Positions 1-11,199 of a stretch of DNA of 64,000 bases are shown here, in pieces (position 1 is the first letter of the stretch; each line of letters starts with the position of its first letter). The stretch covers positions 17,949,344-18,013,343 of the forward strand of contig OU744449.1 of NCBI GenBank assembly GCA_916610825.1, read 5' to 3'. This DNA is from Haliclystus octoradiatus. Lineage: Eukaryota > Cnidaria > Staurozoa > Stauromedusae > Haliclystidae. Under the pieces are notes generated by a model, which was given only the letters and a program-made list of their open reading frames with translations, had not been told where the DNA came from and did no database searches. The position numbers and the translations under genes were made by a program.

Positions 1-146
1 GACGTTTCGTCATTATACTAATATGACATTTTCAAGCGAAGAAAATTAAAAGGATAGATATTTTAAATACATGAATATTTATATGAAATTAAACTAAGAA
101 TATGCAAATTACAAGGAAGGCGTTAATGACGTAAAACAATACAGTT

Positions 147-1808
147 ACGCAGCAAACAATTTTGATTTAATTGAATCAGATTGCGCATTGACTCGATAGG
201 GGAGACCGGGGAGACTTGGACCACTTTTCACATTTTTAATTATCAAAATTATTGTGGTTGTGCAAATGTAACAAATTTTATGTCATTAATTAGCCAACAT
301 GCTCAATTCAAAAGGGTAAGAATATCAATTACATAAATGTAGCAGTTTTTCAAATATTTAGTGCGGAAGACCGACCACTTTAGAGGGGAGACTTGGGACA
401 CGGTGGGGTGACATGGATCAGGCATATTTTCTCAAAATTTCATTAAATAACTGACAAATTTACTTTCCAGTACCAGACACTACAGCTGTTGCTTTGACTT
501 AGGGAGTTTATTTGATCAAAATTAAGCCAGCAACAAGTAATTTTAGCATTAATAGATAACATTAATTTTTGACACACCTGTCATCAATCTAATTGTAATT
601 GATTTAGCAACTTTATCTCAACAAATTAAAAAAGTCAAATACAGCGCATATAAATAAAAACAAACTCATATCTAAACCAAATGCGATTAGTTTCCCATTC
701 GTGGTTGATGCTAAAACGCGCTGTTCCATGTCTCCCCGTATGACTTCCCAGCAAAAAAATGAGGTGGCACTACTCATCAACAGGAATGTATTCAAACATT
801 TTATATCAAAAGATTCATCAAAGTAAAACCGTTGCAATGGCACCATTCAATATGGCAATTAAACACTCATTCCAAAATTAATTGAATCAAAAAAGGAATC
901 GCAAAACGCATGTCGATCATCGTAAGCTGTACATTAAAATTTCTTGATAATTAGTTATGGTTGGTTATTGAAATTTAGGGAAACAACATGAAATGAAGTG
1001 ATATACAGCATATTAGAAGATAATTTACATGGGTAATCAGGAACGCTCTTGTCCCATGTCTCCCTAGGTCCAAGTCTCCCCGGTCTCCCCTACTATTGAG
1101 TGTCTGTCTGATCCCCCTGATTGAGAGCATTTCATGTATCAAACAATCAAATTTATTTTTACATATCCGTAAAACTCTAAAAGTAAGGTGTTTATCTTTT
1201 ACATTTTGTTGATGGACATTGCGGAAATGCAAGCTAACAGCAGAGCTGCAATGTCCGCCGATACGTTGATGTAATTAATTCGCTTCCCAAGAATCACATT
1301 CAAAACAATAAACAACGATTGACGAGACAAAACAGCCGGTTTAGACTCACACATCTGCAATTCATCAATCAATTTTCTAGAAGATAAAGACCAGCAGAAT
1401 TGATTGTCCGATTTTCGCACTTACTTCAGCCAGTTGCTTTTCAGTGAGTTAGCTGAAATCTGATCTTTAAAAGGTAAAATTAAATTGATGTCATTTTCTT
1501 CTTGATTTTTACTCGCAACAAGTAAATCATTTCCACAATCAATATGCTCCCTTTTAAATTTATAAATATAATAATTAATCAAGTCTGATGGATATTCTTG
1601 AGTTTCCACACTAAATATTAATTTTTTTTTGAATTGTTGACGATAGTCGGGAAGCCCAATAAAGCATTATTGTTAATAAAAATGTTTTATACTTATTATC
1701 GACATGGCTTTGATAATGCCATAATAACCCAGTGTCTGTTTCCTTGTGATGAACACTGGACTGGTCCAAAATGACTTCAATGTTTAAAGTGTTTAAGGCA
1801 CGATCCAT
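147..1808 (-). pseudogene. Penelope-like retroelement remnant (RT C-terminal part plus GIY-YIG-like tail), interrupted
   Basis: Minus-strand fragments in several frames line up in the order expected of a reverse transcriptase followed by a GIY-YIG-type tail. Around 1611-1808 is TGLLWHYQSHVDNKYKTFLL, around 1421-1609 is YPSDLINYYIYKF followed by LILPFKDQISANSLKS, and around 1100-1330 is RQSLFIVLNV and then FDCLIHEMLSIRGIRQTLN. After the inserted element at 199-1090 the reading resumes as AQSDSIKSKLFAA and a stop near 147. The phrases resemble a reverse-transcriptase/GIY-YIG family common in marine invertebrates. Frameshifts separate the pieces, so it is not functional. The RT assignment is from remembered motifs, not a search. 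A related copy lies in inverted orientation to the right (see 1690-3160). Confidence 0.55.
199..1090. mobile_element. Non-autonomous DNA element with 24-bp TIRs (MITE-like)
   Basis: The ends are perfect 24-bp inverted repeats (199-222 and 1067-1090) beginning GGGGAGACCGGGGAGACTTG. Variants of the same motif occur inside (GGGGAGACTTGGGAC near 388, its inverse near 1050). TA flanks both ends. A 7-bp near-duplication ATTGA(C/G)T also flanks the element slightly further out (187-193 and 1094-1100). Removing the element plus one copy of that 7-mer rejoins the surrounding retroelement reading frame, so the true duplication may be the 7-mer rather than TA. No transposase is encoded; the short ORFs inside are not convincing. 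The superfamily is undetermined. Confidence 0.7.
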
Positions 1809-3160
1809 TTTCTCGTTGGACTTGCTCTATAAATAAGTTGGCCAAAATTTGAGGTTCATCCGACATCAGGAAATGGGCTTCCAAGGCCCCTCTAAACTAA
1901 TATATAAAGTTAATGGGGAAAACACTAATATTTTTCAAACGAGAATAACTTATCTTTGCCATATAAATTTTACAAACATCAAAAGAGGACTGTGAAGCTG
2001 ACGACGTGAATAATTTCAATTGATTATTTATAATGTTTGAATCTCGGTGATTCAAAGAAACATAAACGATTTTAAACGGCGCATTAAAAACGTGGCTTTT
2101 GCTGTCAAAATCGCTTTTCTGTCAAGTGTGTGGTTTCAATCTGCCAACATCAACAAAATTTATCAAAGACATGTTAGCTGCTTCTGCAGTCGTATCATTT
2201 TGAACATTGTAGCTTGAGGATCGTTGCTCGGCTGAACAGTGACTGATATAAATTCATTTATTTTAATTCTATGAATAATTTTGCAAGGACCACTTCAATT
2301 GAAATCAGGAAACTGATGCTCAGCGAATAAAATTACTACCCCTGTTACTATTAAATATTTTCTAAAATTATTAGAAAATAAAATAAGCTTGTGATATCTT
2401 TTTTCTGGGAATAGTTGTGTCTTGTGTGTTTGTATTTTGTATATAAAAGTTTCAAACAGCACTGTAGAAATTTCCACAACCAATGTTCTGTATGCTTGAT
2501 GAAATGAAGTTACAATCTTCTAAATAAGTTTGTAGAAATTGATCGCTAAAGCCATGCCGACGCAGAAAACAAACGCATGAGATGATTAAATTGATCTATA
2601 AAAGCAGTTACCGTTCAGCGGAGCAACAAACTTCAAGTTAAATTTTTGAAAAGATACGTCCACAGAAGCGGCTAACATGTCTTTGATAAATTTGTCGATG
2701 TTGACAGATTGAAACCACACACTTGACGGCAAAGTGATTTTAACAGCGGAAGCCACATTTTAAATGCATCGTTTTAAATCGCTCATTTTTCTTGGAATTA
2801 TAAAGATTCAAACATTATAAATAATCAATTGAAATTATCCACGTCGTCAGTTTCGTAGTCCTCTTCTGAAGTTTGTAAAATTTATATGGCAAAGATAAGT
2901 TATTCCCGTTTGAAAAATATTGGCGTATTCCCCCATTAACTGTACGTATTAATTTAGAGGGGCCTTGGGAGCCCATTTCCCGATGTCAGAAGAACTTCAA
3001 AATTTTGGACAACTTGTTTATAGAGCAAGTTAAACGAGAAAATGGATTGTGCCTCAAATATTTTTGACTTTTATGAACCAGTCTAAAGAACACCAGTTCA
3101 TATATTACCATTCATATAGTCAATGGACATGCCTACAAATGGTATTATGCCTTTGTAAGT
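1690..3160. repeat. Large imperfect inverted repeat (head-to-head retroelement copies)
   Basis: The left arm (about 1796-2210) and right arm (about 2640-3055) are reverse complements with scattered mismatches and small indels. Examples are TGGCAAAGATAAGTTATTC in the right arm against its complement near 1945-1965, and GAGAAAATGGATTGTGCCT near 3040 against its complement near 1800. Weaker similarity extends outward to about 1690 and 3160. The left arm runs straight into the minus-strand Penelope-like reading frame, and the right arm carries the same start of that frame on the plus strand. The centre (about 2210-2640) is not obviously repeated. Confidence 0.7.
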
Positions 3161-3739
3161 GTAAGTTTCAATGAAAGCATATTATTTGTAGTTATGTAAG
3201 TCAGACAGAAACTGATAGACATTTACAAATGTTCATGTCTAATTGGCAAACTGGTGAGTGTCCGTGTCAGTCAGACACAGCCTTTACATTCGCTGTAAAT
3301 TATTTTTATTTTGAGTTATTATGAATACTTTTACTTTGTGGGATTCTGTGTGCCATTCTTTATTCGTACGAAATAATAAATGATCAAACATTGCGTTGAT
3401 GTCCAATGCTAAAAGGTCTTCAAATGTGTCAGCAGTCAAACACTATGGAATCGCTCAATTTCAGAATATTGTCTACTGTTCCAAACCCCCTTAGTTTAGT
3501 GTAGGTGTGAGGATAATATTATAGTTTGAAAAAATTGTTTGCAAATATGATTGCTTTATTACCTCACATAATGCTTTGTTTTGTTGAGATAATTTGTTAA
3601 GATATTTGAAAAACGGCAAACTTTCACAGCTGTAGTAACAATCCTGGATTAAAAAGAAATATTAAAACAAAAATACATAAAAAGGGCTTCTCCGTTAGAT
3701 TGTTGAGTAAAATCAAATTAAAGATCCTTAAATTGTTTC

Positions 3740-4780
3740 TCTAAAACCTTGTGAAAAACAGTTTATGAACATTACATCGGTGGGTGTAAAATACCGATCC
3801 GTCGACTCGCCGACCACACAGACCAGATTGTTTAATCTAGAATTTCCGGGTTGACATGACGAATACTTCACGGCGTTGTACATAATATTTTGTATGAACC
3901 TTTGATTCACATATACGATATTCATTATTTATCCAATAAATATGACCGATAAATGCGATAAGCTTCATATTTATTGACCCTCAAAGCATGAATAGGCTAG
4001 AATTGAAACTTCCAAGACATACTGTATATGATTTTGATGGGAATGTACACATTCGTCCGACGGTCCGTGCAAGTGCAACTTTGGCTTCATTATTTATTAT
4101 CTTGCAAATAAATACAATGTCTGCATCGACACAAATATGGCACGCACATCAATCCACGTTGTTTTTGTTTCGTAGTAATGCATATTTACGAGATATGGTT
4201 GTTATTATTCCTGTTATTGTTATGTGGAACCTTGGTTATAACGTTGGTACTAAAGTAAAGGAAAGAATACAGAAAATTAAGTAAAGCACATGTTTTAAAA
4301 CTTGACTAATTGTTTAAATTTACATGAAATTTACAGTCAAGGTTCCACATAACAATAACAGGAATAATAACAATCCACATCTCGTAAATATGTACCTATT
4401 ACTACGAAACAAAAGCAACGTGGATTGATGTGCGTGCCATAATTGTGTCGATGCTTTCCCAGTTGAATTATTGAGCTGAACAAATTGGAATAATTAATTC
4501 GACGGAGAACATAGGCTACCTATTAAAGAAAATTTATAAACCTTCAGCAGAAAGTTCTTACAAAATATTCTGTATAACGCCGTGAAGTATTCGTGATGTC
4601 AACCCGGAAATTGTAGATTAAATCAAGCTGGTATGTGTGGTCGGCGAGTCGGCGGGTCGGTATTTAACACCCACCGACATTAAATGGTCAATGTGACAAT
4701 GTTCATGAAAAGCAATTGATGTGAAACCAATCTAACATTTATAAACAGTTCATGAACTGTTTATAAGGTGGTCGTGCAAA
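3740..4780. repeat. Fold-back element with two nested pairs of inverted arms
   Basis: Outer arms at about 3768-3905 and 4560-4690 are reverse complements (for example CGAATACTTCACGGCGTT on one strand and its complement on the other). Inner arms at about 4130-4250 and 4330-4450 also pair (GGAACCTTGGTTATAACG side against the GTCAAGGTTCCACATAAC side). A short perfect palindrome, AAACAGTTCATGAACTGTTT, sits at about 4744. No transposase is seen; the ORF at 3988-4284 lies inside an arm and is probably not a gene. Confidence 0.65.
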
Positions 4781-4966
4781 GTTTGTGAATATTGCTAGAG
4801 TTTATGGACTCAGTAAATTTGTTTACATAGGACGCGAGAGAAATAACAAAAATATGAGCAATATGAGCTAGGCCTACTCAGTCATTGTGAAATAGTCCAG
4901 ACGTCTAAGTTTTAGTCAAAATCTTGTTACGCAGGGGAAAATATTCTAAGTATGCCTAGTAAATAC

Positions 4967-5161
4967 CTTCTGCAAGTGCAAGTCTGCACTGGAATCATCG
5001 TTGACATTGACATGGTCTAATCGGCCTATTAATTCATTTAATTGCCTGTTACTGTTACTGTTAGTGTAAAAAGAATCCTCCTTTGCAACACTTTTTGCCA
5101 GTCTCAAGTGTCCTAAGTTAACATAGCTTGACGATGAGTGGATCCAGGGATTCTTCTCCAT
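4967..5161 (-). CDS. Possible first coding exon of an unrecognised spliced gene
   Basis: An open minus-strand stretch starts at an ATG (5159-5161) and reads MEKNPWIHSSSSYVNLGHL and so on, ending near DDSSADLHLQK at a good splice donor (GAAG|GTATTT, exon end 4967). The 65 codons look protein-like rather than low complexity. I do not recognise the family and found no convincing next exon in the repeat-rich DNA to the left. It may be an isolated exon whose partners lie outside the window, or chance. Confidence 0.25.
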
Positions 5162-5589
5162 AGTGTTTAAAGAGTAAATCGGTTATATAGGTTAATAAAC
5201 ATACCAATCCTGGCAGTCCGAAGCGGCCAATTGATGCCAAATTTAATATTTTAACTTTTGAACGGCAGCAGCCATTATGGATTGTGATACGCATGCGCCT
5301 GAAATCGAAACAACCATAGACATGGAAGGAAGGCGTTGGAAGCAGCTCTGGTTGGAAGGCGTGGAAGAAAGATGGCCGCGCGAAATTCAAAAAAATTAAA
5401 TACTTCTGTTTACAGTTTAACAGTTAACTTTCATAAATCATGAATTTATTATTATCAGAGATTTGATTGATGCACCTTGGTTATAGTTTTGCTCTACTTC
5501 TGGACAAAACTGGTATTATTCATTGCTTATTTATCTAATTATTGATTAAACAAAGTATTTAGCATACCAATTACTTCAACGAAGTTTTA

Positions 5590-6065
5590 ACTGAACAATG
5601 AACAATCCACTGGTGGTGGTGGTTTATCATTACTGCTCATTGATTAATTGACATAAATTTAACTCAATTCTTGAAAGTTAACAAAGCAATTTACTTTTTA
5701 CAGCGTCTGAACATCCCTCTGGTGGTGGTGGTTTGTTAATTATTATGTGTTGTTGTTATAGTTGGTCAATTCCCATAACTCTTATTTATCTTGGTCAAAT
5801 TTGTTCTCTTTGGAATCAATTTTGTTTAACTTTTAAGGTTCATTGATTAATTGACATAAATGTAACTCAACTCTTGAAAGGGAACAAAGCAATTTACTTT
5901 TACAGCGTCTGAACATTCCTCTGGTGGTGGTGGTTTGTTAATTATTACGTGTTGTTGTTATATTTGGTCAATTCCCACCACTGTTATTCATCTTGGTCAA
6001 ATTTGTTCTCTTTGGAACCACTTTTGTTTAACTTTTAAGGTTCATTGATTAATTGACATAAATGT
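5590..6065. repeat. 202-bp tandem array, left part (about 2.3 units)
   Basis: Two and a bit copies of the unit found at 10070-11166, recognisable by TCTGGTGGTGGTGGTTTGTT and TTCATTGATTAATTGACATA. The first copy is the most diverged; the copy next to the BEL element is almost the consensus. The array is cut at 6065 by insertion of the BEL/Pao element and resumes at 10070. Confidence 0.85.
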
Positions 6066-6358
6066 TGGTTCATTAAGAACGATGACACATAAACAAGACT
6101 GACAGATCAGCTTTTACGATAAATACTTCATATATATTTCAGATAATAATAATAATAAGCATTAAAATACTAAAATATACTCGAAATAAGACTTATCTAA
6201 AATCGTGACATAACTGCCAGTCGCACATACATAAACTGAAGACAGGGGCGTTGCTACACGTTTACATCATACATACATATAGACTAAATAATGACGTGGG
6301 CATATATAATTAGCATAATGTTGCATATCTATCAACTTGTATAATTCTAAACACAACA
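6066..6358 (-). repeat. 3' LTR of the BEL/Pao element
   Basis: 293 bp, matching 9777-10069 except for single-base differences in CAGATAATAA versus CAGACAATAA and in GCATATATAAT versus GCATATCTAAT. Such low divergence means a recent insertion. Confidence 0.92.
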
Positions 6359-6571
6359 TCCTCCGGCCCGTTGGTACAACTATCTATTTACTATAAAATT
6401 TAAAACTTAACTAAAATTTAACTTTAAGATGTAATGCTAGCATACAATAATCAGCTTTATTAACTTTAATTCGTTAATTACTTTATGGTTGCAACATGTG
6501 CTATATATATGCTTGGTAATAATAATTTTTATTTGCATATTCATATGCTAATTTTTCTGCTACTATTCCGT

Positions 6572-9500
6572 TTAATCTTCATTGTAGCCTTCAACAGGTA
6601 ATATTACTGATAATTTTGTAATCGGTCTTTTATAAATACCATTAGCTGTTTTTACGTCAACATTTCTTATCCGTTGGTCTTTTCCTGCATACGTTTTCTC
6701 TATTTTTCCAACTGTCCATTTTCCTCTGATTGGGTTCGCATCTGTTACCACAACCATATCACCAACTTTAACATCTCTTCGTTCAACGTGCCATTTTCTT
6801 CTTGGTATCAATGCTGGTAACACATCTCTGTTCCACCTTTTCCAAAATGACTGAACAATAGATTGAACAAATTCAAGGCGTTTTCTTGGGTTTTTGGTTT
6901 CAATAAAAGGTCCTTGCGGAACTCTAGAAGAAGCTCTGCCTAGAAGTAAGTCGTTGGGACAGAGGTAGCCTCCGTCGTTCGGATCGTTTGGTATACGACC
7001 AATAGGCCTTTCGTTAACTAAATTTTCAACTTCTTTAAAATAGGTGTACAACTCTAATACATTTAACAAGTGTTCACCAGTGGCTTTCTTTAAAGCTCTT
7101 TTACAGGTTTTTACTAAAGACTCTGTACATCCGTTGTGGTGTGGAGCAAGTGGTGTAGTAAATTGCCATTTCATGCCTTTATTAGCGCATTCAGTTTTTA
7201 TGTCAGTAACATTCCAATCTTTGATCATCTTTTTTAATTCTTTTGCTGCTCCTACTAACTGACTGCCATTGTCGCTCATCATCATTGTTGGATAACCTCT
7301 TGTTGCAAAAAATCTCCGCAGTGCCTGTAAATACTGTTCTGTAGAGTAATCACTGCTAACTTCCAAATGGACAGCTCTTGTATTTAAACATGTAAATATA
7401 ATTCCATAATGCTTTTGCGTCTTATTTCTACTAATTTTTACGTTGATAGGACCAAAATAATCACATGCTGTTTTGTAAAAGGGTGGCGTACAAGGCTGCA
7501 GTCTACAGTTTGGTAAATTTGCCATAAATTGATGCTCAGGCTTTGGTGTAAACTTTTTACAAAATACACATTTATAACATATGCTCTTAGCAATCTTGTG
7601 TACTTTGATAATCCAATATACTTGTCTAGTTTTCGCTGCTGTTGCGGCAACTCCATGATGACCACGATTGTGTGCATCTTGTGTTATCAAATATGACACA
7701 TGGTGCTTATAAGGTAACAGAATGGGTTGAACATCTCCATATGAGGATATACTTTTATCAATTCTTCCTCCAACCCTTGCCACGCCTTTATCATCAATAA
7801 AAGGACTTAGTGTAGCTAAATCTTTCTCTTTCATTCTTGTAATAATTGGTATTTGTGATACTTTTATCCAATATAATTTTCCTTGTTCAATTTCTTCCGT
7901 ACTTAATTCTCCCCTTTTAGCTGTAACTAAGCTTGTCTTTGAATATTTATGTACAAAGTTGTTGATAAATCTTTTAACATAAGCGGTAATCCTGATTAAG
8001 TTGCTCCACTTTGAGTAATTCTCGCACTTTATAACATCTGTTTTAATAATAGCTACATTAACAGCTTTAATATTAATTAATTCGTTTTTGTAACATTCGT
8101 TTCTTTCCTCTGAAGCATATATTCCGCTTGGCCAGTTCTCCTTATCATCTTTTAAAAACGAAGGGCCATTTCTCCATCTCGATTTTAATTCATTAACATG
8201 TAAACCTCTTGACAAGTCATCAGCGACATTGTGTGCTGTCGGTATGTAATTCCAGTTGCTTGGGTTTGAATTCTCTTGGATTTCACTGACTCTAGCCGAT
8301 ACAAATGGCTTGAGCCTTTTAGCTGACGTTGTTATCCATGACAATGTGATTGTGCTATCACAAAAGTAGATAACTTCTTCAAAATTTAATCTGGACTGTT
8401 CAAGAATATATTTTCCAAGTCTACTTGCAATAACCGCGGCTTGAAGTTCAAGTCTTGGTATTGTGAGTCGTTTTAGCGGAGCGACTCTCGACTTAGCAGC
8501 AATAAATTTAACATTGTATTTCTCGTGATCTTTCCATCTGATGTAGGCACATGCACCAAATGCATCTTTAGACGCGTCTGAAAACACACATAGCGTTGGT
8601 TTACCCACAATATCCGTAGTTGTTAAACATCTTGAAAATGACACATCGTTTAATTGTTCAATTTCATTAAATAATTTTATCCAATCTGTATTAAAATCTT
8701 TGTTAATAATTTCGTCCCATGATAAACCTTGTTCCCATAATTGCTGAATACCAATTTTTGCCCTGATAATAACTGGGGCAGCAAAACCAATAGGATCATA
8801 AATTTTCGATACCATACTTAAAATCTTTCGCTTTGTAAATTCCTTTTCATAATCATTTGTAATTTTGTTTACAGTATATGCAAATTCGTCATTGGATTTA
8901 TTCCATACAATACCTAATACCTTCTCTGTTGTTGGGCCATTAAGTACTTTCAAATTATTAATATCATCAGATTGTGTTAAATTAGCATCAATACTTTTGT
9001 TAGATTGCCATTTTTTAACGGTAAAACCTCCACTTTTCAGAACTTCGTCAATTTGATCAGTTAATACCGTAACTTCTTGAATAGAATTTCTAGAATCTAA
9101 TATATCATCCATATATGTATTTTTAATTAATATCTCTGCTGCGTCAGGATATAATTGTTCATTTTCAATAGCATTTTGTTCAGTTCCTTGTTCATTTTCT
9201 TGATTATCGTTCGTGACGTCGGTGTTCTGTGTTTCAACATTTGCGTTATTTGCCGTGTTATTAATAACTGGTTCAACTGTGACTTCAACTGTGTTTTGAA
9301 TACCAGTGTTTTCATTATCATTCGTTTCATTATTATCAGTATCAGTGTTTTCATTATCATTCATATTCCTATTTTCATTATGTCCTTGTTCAGTTACATT
9401 TACATTCACTGCGGAATTGTCGTTATATCTATCAATATAAATTTTTGCCGACAGTTCATATTCCACATACATATTGTGACATTCGTCCATCCATTGTTCT

Positions 9501-9739
9501 TCATTGTCAAATTCGTCGTCATTTAAATCATTTACAAACACTTCGTGTTTTTCAGTTACAGTATTGTAAGCTTTTTCAACTTTACATAATTGTTCGCTTA
9601 CCTCCATTGCAGGCCTACCCCTTTCCATTATCATTCGTAGGTGATTGCCTGTCCGTGTTAGTTGTGCTTTCGCACTCCTTCTTGCATTCTTCTTCGTTTT
9701 CACTTCATTACGTTGACCAACGTCTTCTTCATCGCTCAT
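6572..9739 (-). CDS. BEL/Pao Gag-Pol fusion polyprotein with internal deletion (1055 aa)
   Basis: A single open frame. Residues 1-110 look like a Pao-type gag N-terminus. Residues 110-195 are an Asn/Glu/Thr-rich low-complexity stretch. RT then begins abruptly just before its catalytic motif (TYMDDILDS, about residue 208) and continues through the Pao-type connection region (SKIYDPIGFAAP). RNase H carries FSDAS near residue 387. The integrase has an HHCC finger (about 685-730, ending CYKCVFC) and a catalytic core with ACDYFGP (about 760), SDNGS (about 821) and a later Glu in NGCTES (about 875), followed by the usual C-terminal basic domain. Gag nucleocapsid, aspartic protease and RT fingers are absent. 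The frame is nevertheless unbroken, so the deletion was in frame. The protein could not reverse transcribe by itself; mobility would need helper enzymes. Confidence 0.9.
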   Translation of the reverse strand: MSDEEDVGQRNEVKTKKNARRSAKAQLTRTGNHLRMIMERGRPAMEVSEQLCKVEKAYNTVTEKHEVFVNDLNDDEFDNEEQWMDECHNMYVEYELSAKIYIDRYNDNSAVNVNVTEQGHNENRNMNDNENTDTDNNETNDNENTGIQNTVEVTVEPVINNTANNANVETQNTDVTNDNQENEQGTEQNAIENEQLYPDAAEILIKNTYMDDILDSRNSIQEVTVLTDQIDEVLKSGGFTVKKWQSNKSIDANLTQSDDINNLKVLNGPTTEKVLGIVWNKSNDEFAYTVNKITNDYEKEFTKRKILSMVSKIYDPIGFAAPVIIRAKIGIQQLWEQGLSWDEIINKDFNTDWIKLFNEIEQLNDVSFSRCLTTTDIVGKPTLCVFSDASKDAFGACAYIRWKDHEKYNVKFIAAKSRVAPLKRLTIPRLELQAAVIASRLGKYILEQSRLNFEEVIYFCDSTITLSWITTSAKRLKPFVSARVSEIQENSNPSNWNYIPTAHNVADDLSRGLHVNELKSRWRNGPSFLKDDKENWPSGIYASEERNECYKNELINIKAVNVAIIKTDVIKCENYSKWSNLIRITAYVKRFINNFVHKYSKTSLVTAKRGELSTEEIEQGKLYWIKVSQIPIITRMKEKDLATLSPFIDDKGVARVGGRIDKSISSYGDVQPILLPYKHHVSYLITQDAHNRGHHGVAATAAKTRQVYWIIKVHKIAKSICYKCVFCKKFTPKPEHQFMANLPNCRLQPCTPPFYKTACDYFGPINVKISRNKTQKHYGIIFTCLNTRAVHLEVSSDYSTEQYLQALRRFFATRGYPTMMMSDNGSQLVGAAKELKKMIKDWNVTDIKTECANKGMKWQFTTPLAPHHNGCTESLVKTCKRALKKATGEHLLNVLELYTYFKEVENLVNERPIGRIPNDPNDGGYLCPNDLLLGRASSRVPQGPFIETKNPRKRLEFVQSIVQSFWKRWNRDVLPALIPRRKWHVERRDVKVGDMVVVTDANPIRGKWTVGKIEKTYAGKDQRIRNVDVKTANGIYKRPITKLSVILPVEGYNED

Positions 9740-9776
9740 TTTGAGACCACGTTAAAACCACAGATTTTAGATTTTA

Positions 9777-10069
9777 TGGTTCATTAAGAACGATGACACA
9801 TAAACAAGACTGACAGATCAGCTTTTACGATAAATACTTCATATATATTTCAGACAATAATAATAATAAGCATTAAAATACTAAAATATACTCGAAATAA
9901 GACTTATCTAAAATCGTGACATAACTGCCAGTCGCACATACATAAACTGAAGACAGGGGCGTTGCTACACGTTTACATCATACATACATATAGACTAAAT
10001 AATGACGTGGGCATATCTAATTAGCATAATGTTGCATATCTATCAACTTGTATAATTCTAAACACAACA
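9777..10069 (-). repeat. 5' LTR of the BEL/Pao element
   Basis: 293-bp partner of the left LTR. On the coding (minus) strand it starts TGTTGTGTTTAG and ends AATGAACCA. The ORF start lies about 37 nt inside. No classical primer-binding site stands out right after the LTR. Confidence 0.92.
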
Positions 10070-11166
10070 AATGTAACTCAACTCTTGAAAGGGAACAAAG
10101 CAATTTACTTTTACAGCGTCTGAACATTCCTCTGGTGGTGGTGGTTTGTTAATTATTACGTGTTGTTGTTATATTTGGTCAATTCCCACCACTGTTATTC
10201 ATCTTGGTCAAATTTGTTCTCTTTGGAACCAATTTTGTTTAACTTTTAAGGGTCATTGATTAATTGACATAAATGTAACTCAACTCTTGAAAGGGAACAA
10301 AGCAATTTACTTTTACAGCGTCTGAACATTCCTCTGGTGGTGGTGGTTTGTTAATTATTACGTGTTGTTGTTATATTTGGTCAATTCCCACCACTGTTAT
10401 TCATCTTGGTCAAATTTGTTCTCTTTGGAACCAATTTTGTTTAACTTTTAAGGGTCATTGATTAATTGACATAAATGTAACTCAACTCTTGAAAGGGAAC
10501 AAAGCAATTTACTTTTACAGCGTCTGAACATTCCTCTGGTGGTGGTGGTTTGTTAATTATTACGTGTTGTTGTTATATTTGGTCAATTCCCACCACTGTT
10601 ATTCATCTTGGTCAAATTTGTTCTCTTTGGAACCAATTTTGTTTAACTTTTAAGGTTCATTGATTAATTGACATAAATGTAACTCAACTCTTGAAAGGGA
10701 ACAAAGCAATTTACTTTTACAGCGTCTGAACATTCCTCTGGTGGTGGTGGTTTGTTAATTATTACGTGTTGTTGTTATATTTGGTCAATTCCCACCACTG
10801 TTATTCATCTTGGTCAAATTTGTTCTCTTTGGAACCAATTTTGTTTAACTTTTAAGGGTCATTGATTAATTGACATAAATGTAACTCAACTCTTGAAAGG
10901 GAACAAAGCAATTTACTTTTACAGCGTCTGAACATTCCTCTGGTGGTGGTGGTTTGTTAATTATTACGTGTTGTTGTTATATTTGGTCAATTCCCACCAC
11001 TGTTATTCATCTTGGTCAAATTTGTTCTCTTTGGAACCAATTTTGTTTAACTTTTAAGGTTCATTGATTAATTGACATAAATGTAACTCAACTCTTGAAA
11101 GGGAACAAAGCAATTTACTTTTACAGCGTCTGAACATTCCTCTGGTGGTGGTGGTTTGTTAATTAA
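10070..11166. repeat. 202-bp tandem array, right part (about 5.4 units)
   Basis: Unit starts (TAACTCAACTCTTG) at 10074, 10276, 10478, 10680, 10882 and 11084 give an exact 202-bp period. The last unit stops at about 11166. Copies are nearly identical, differing mainly at AAGGGTCATT versus AAGGTTCATT. Each contains TCTGGTGGTGGTGGTTTGTT and a TTGTTGTTAT stretch. The array ends about 240 bp before a LINE reading frame. Confidence 0.93.
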
Positions 11167-11199
11167 TAGTGTTGGTTAATTCCCTGAAGATAGCTTTAC

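Larger units (their letters stand above)
6066..10069 (-). mobile_element. BEL/Pao LTR retrotransposon, internally deleted
   Basis: Two 293-bp LTRs (6066-6358 and 9777-10069) differ at only two positions that I can find. Each begins TGGTTC and ends CAACA on the plus strand. The 5-bp target duplication AATGT (6061-6065 and 10070-10074) is perfect, and the target is a unit of the 202-bp tandem array. The coding strand is minus, so the 5' LTR is the right-hand one. A purine-rich stretch next to the left LTR (about 6359-6370, minus strand) fits a polypurine tract. At 4004 bp it is short for BEL/Pao because part of gag, the protease and the first half of RT are missing. Confidence 0.92.

Noticed and set aside
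3988-4284. 98-aa plus-strand ORF
   Set aside because: It lies across an arm of the fold-back element; the arm, not a protein, explains the open frame.
9155-9744. Plus-strand ORFs opposite the BEL/Pao gag region
   Set aside because: Shadow frames of the Asn-rich gag stretch; no domain and no independent start context.
10070-11166. 202-bp array as a coding repeat protein
   Set aside because: Stops occur in all frames of the unit, and 202 is not a multiple of three.
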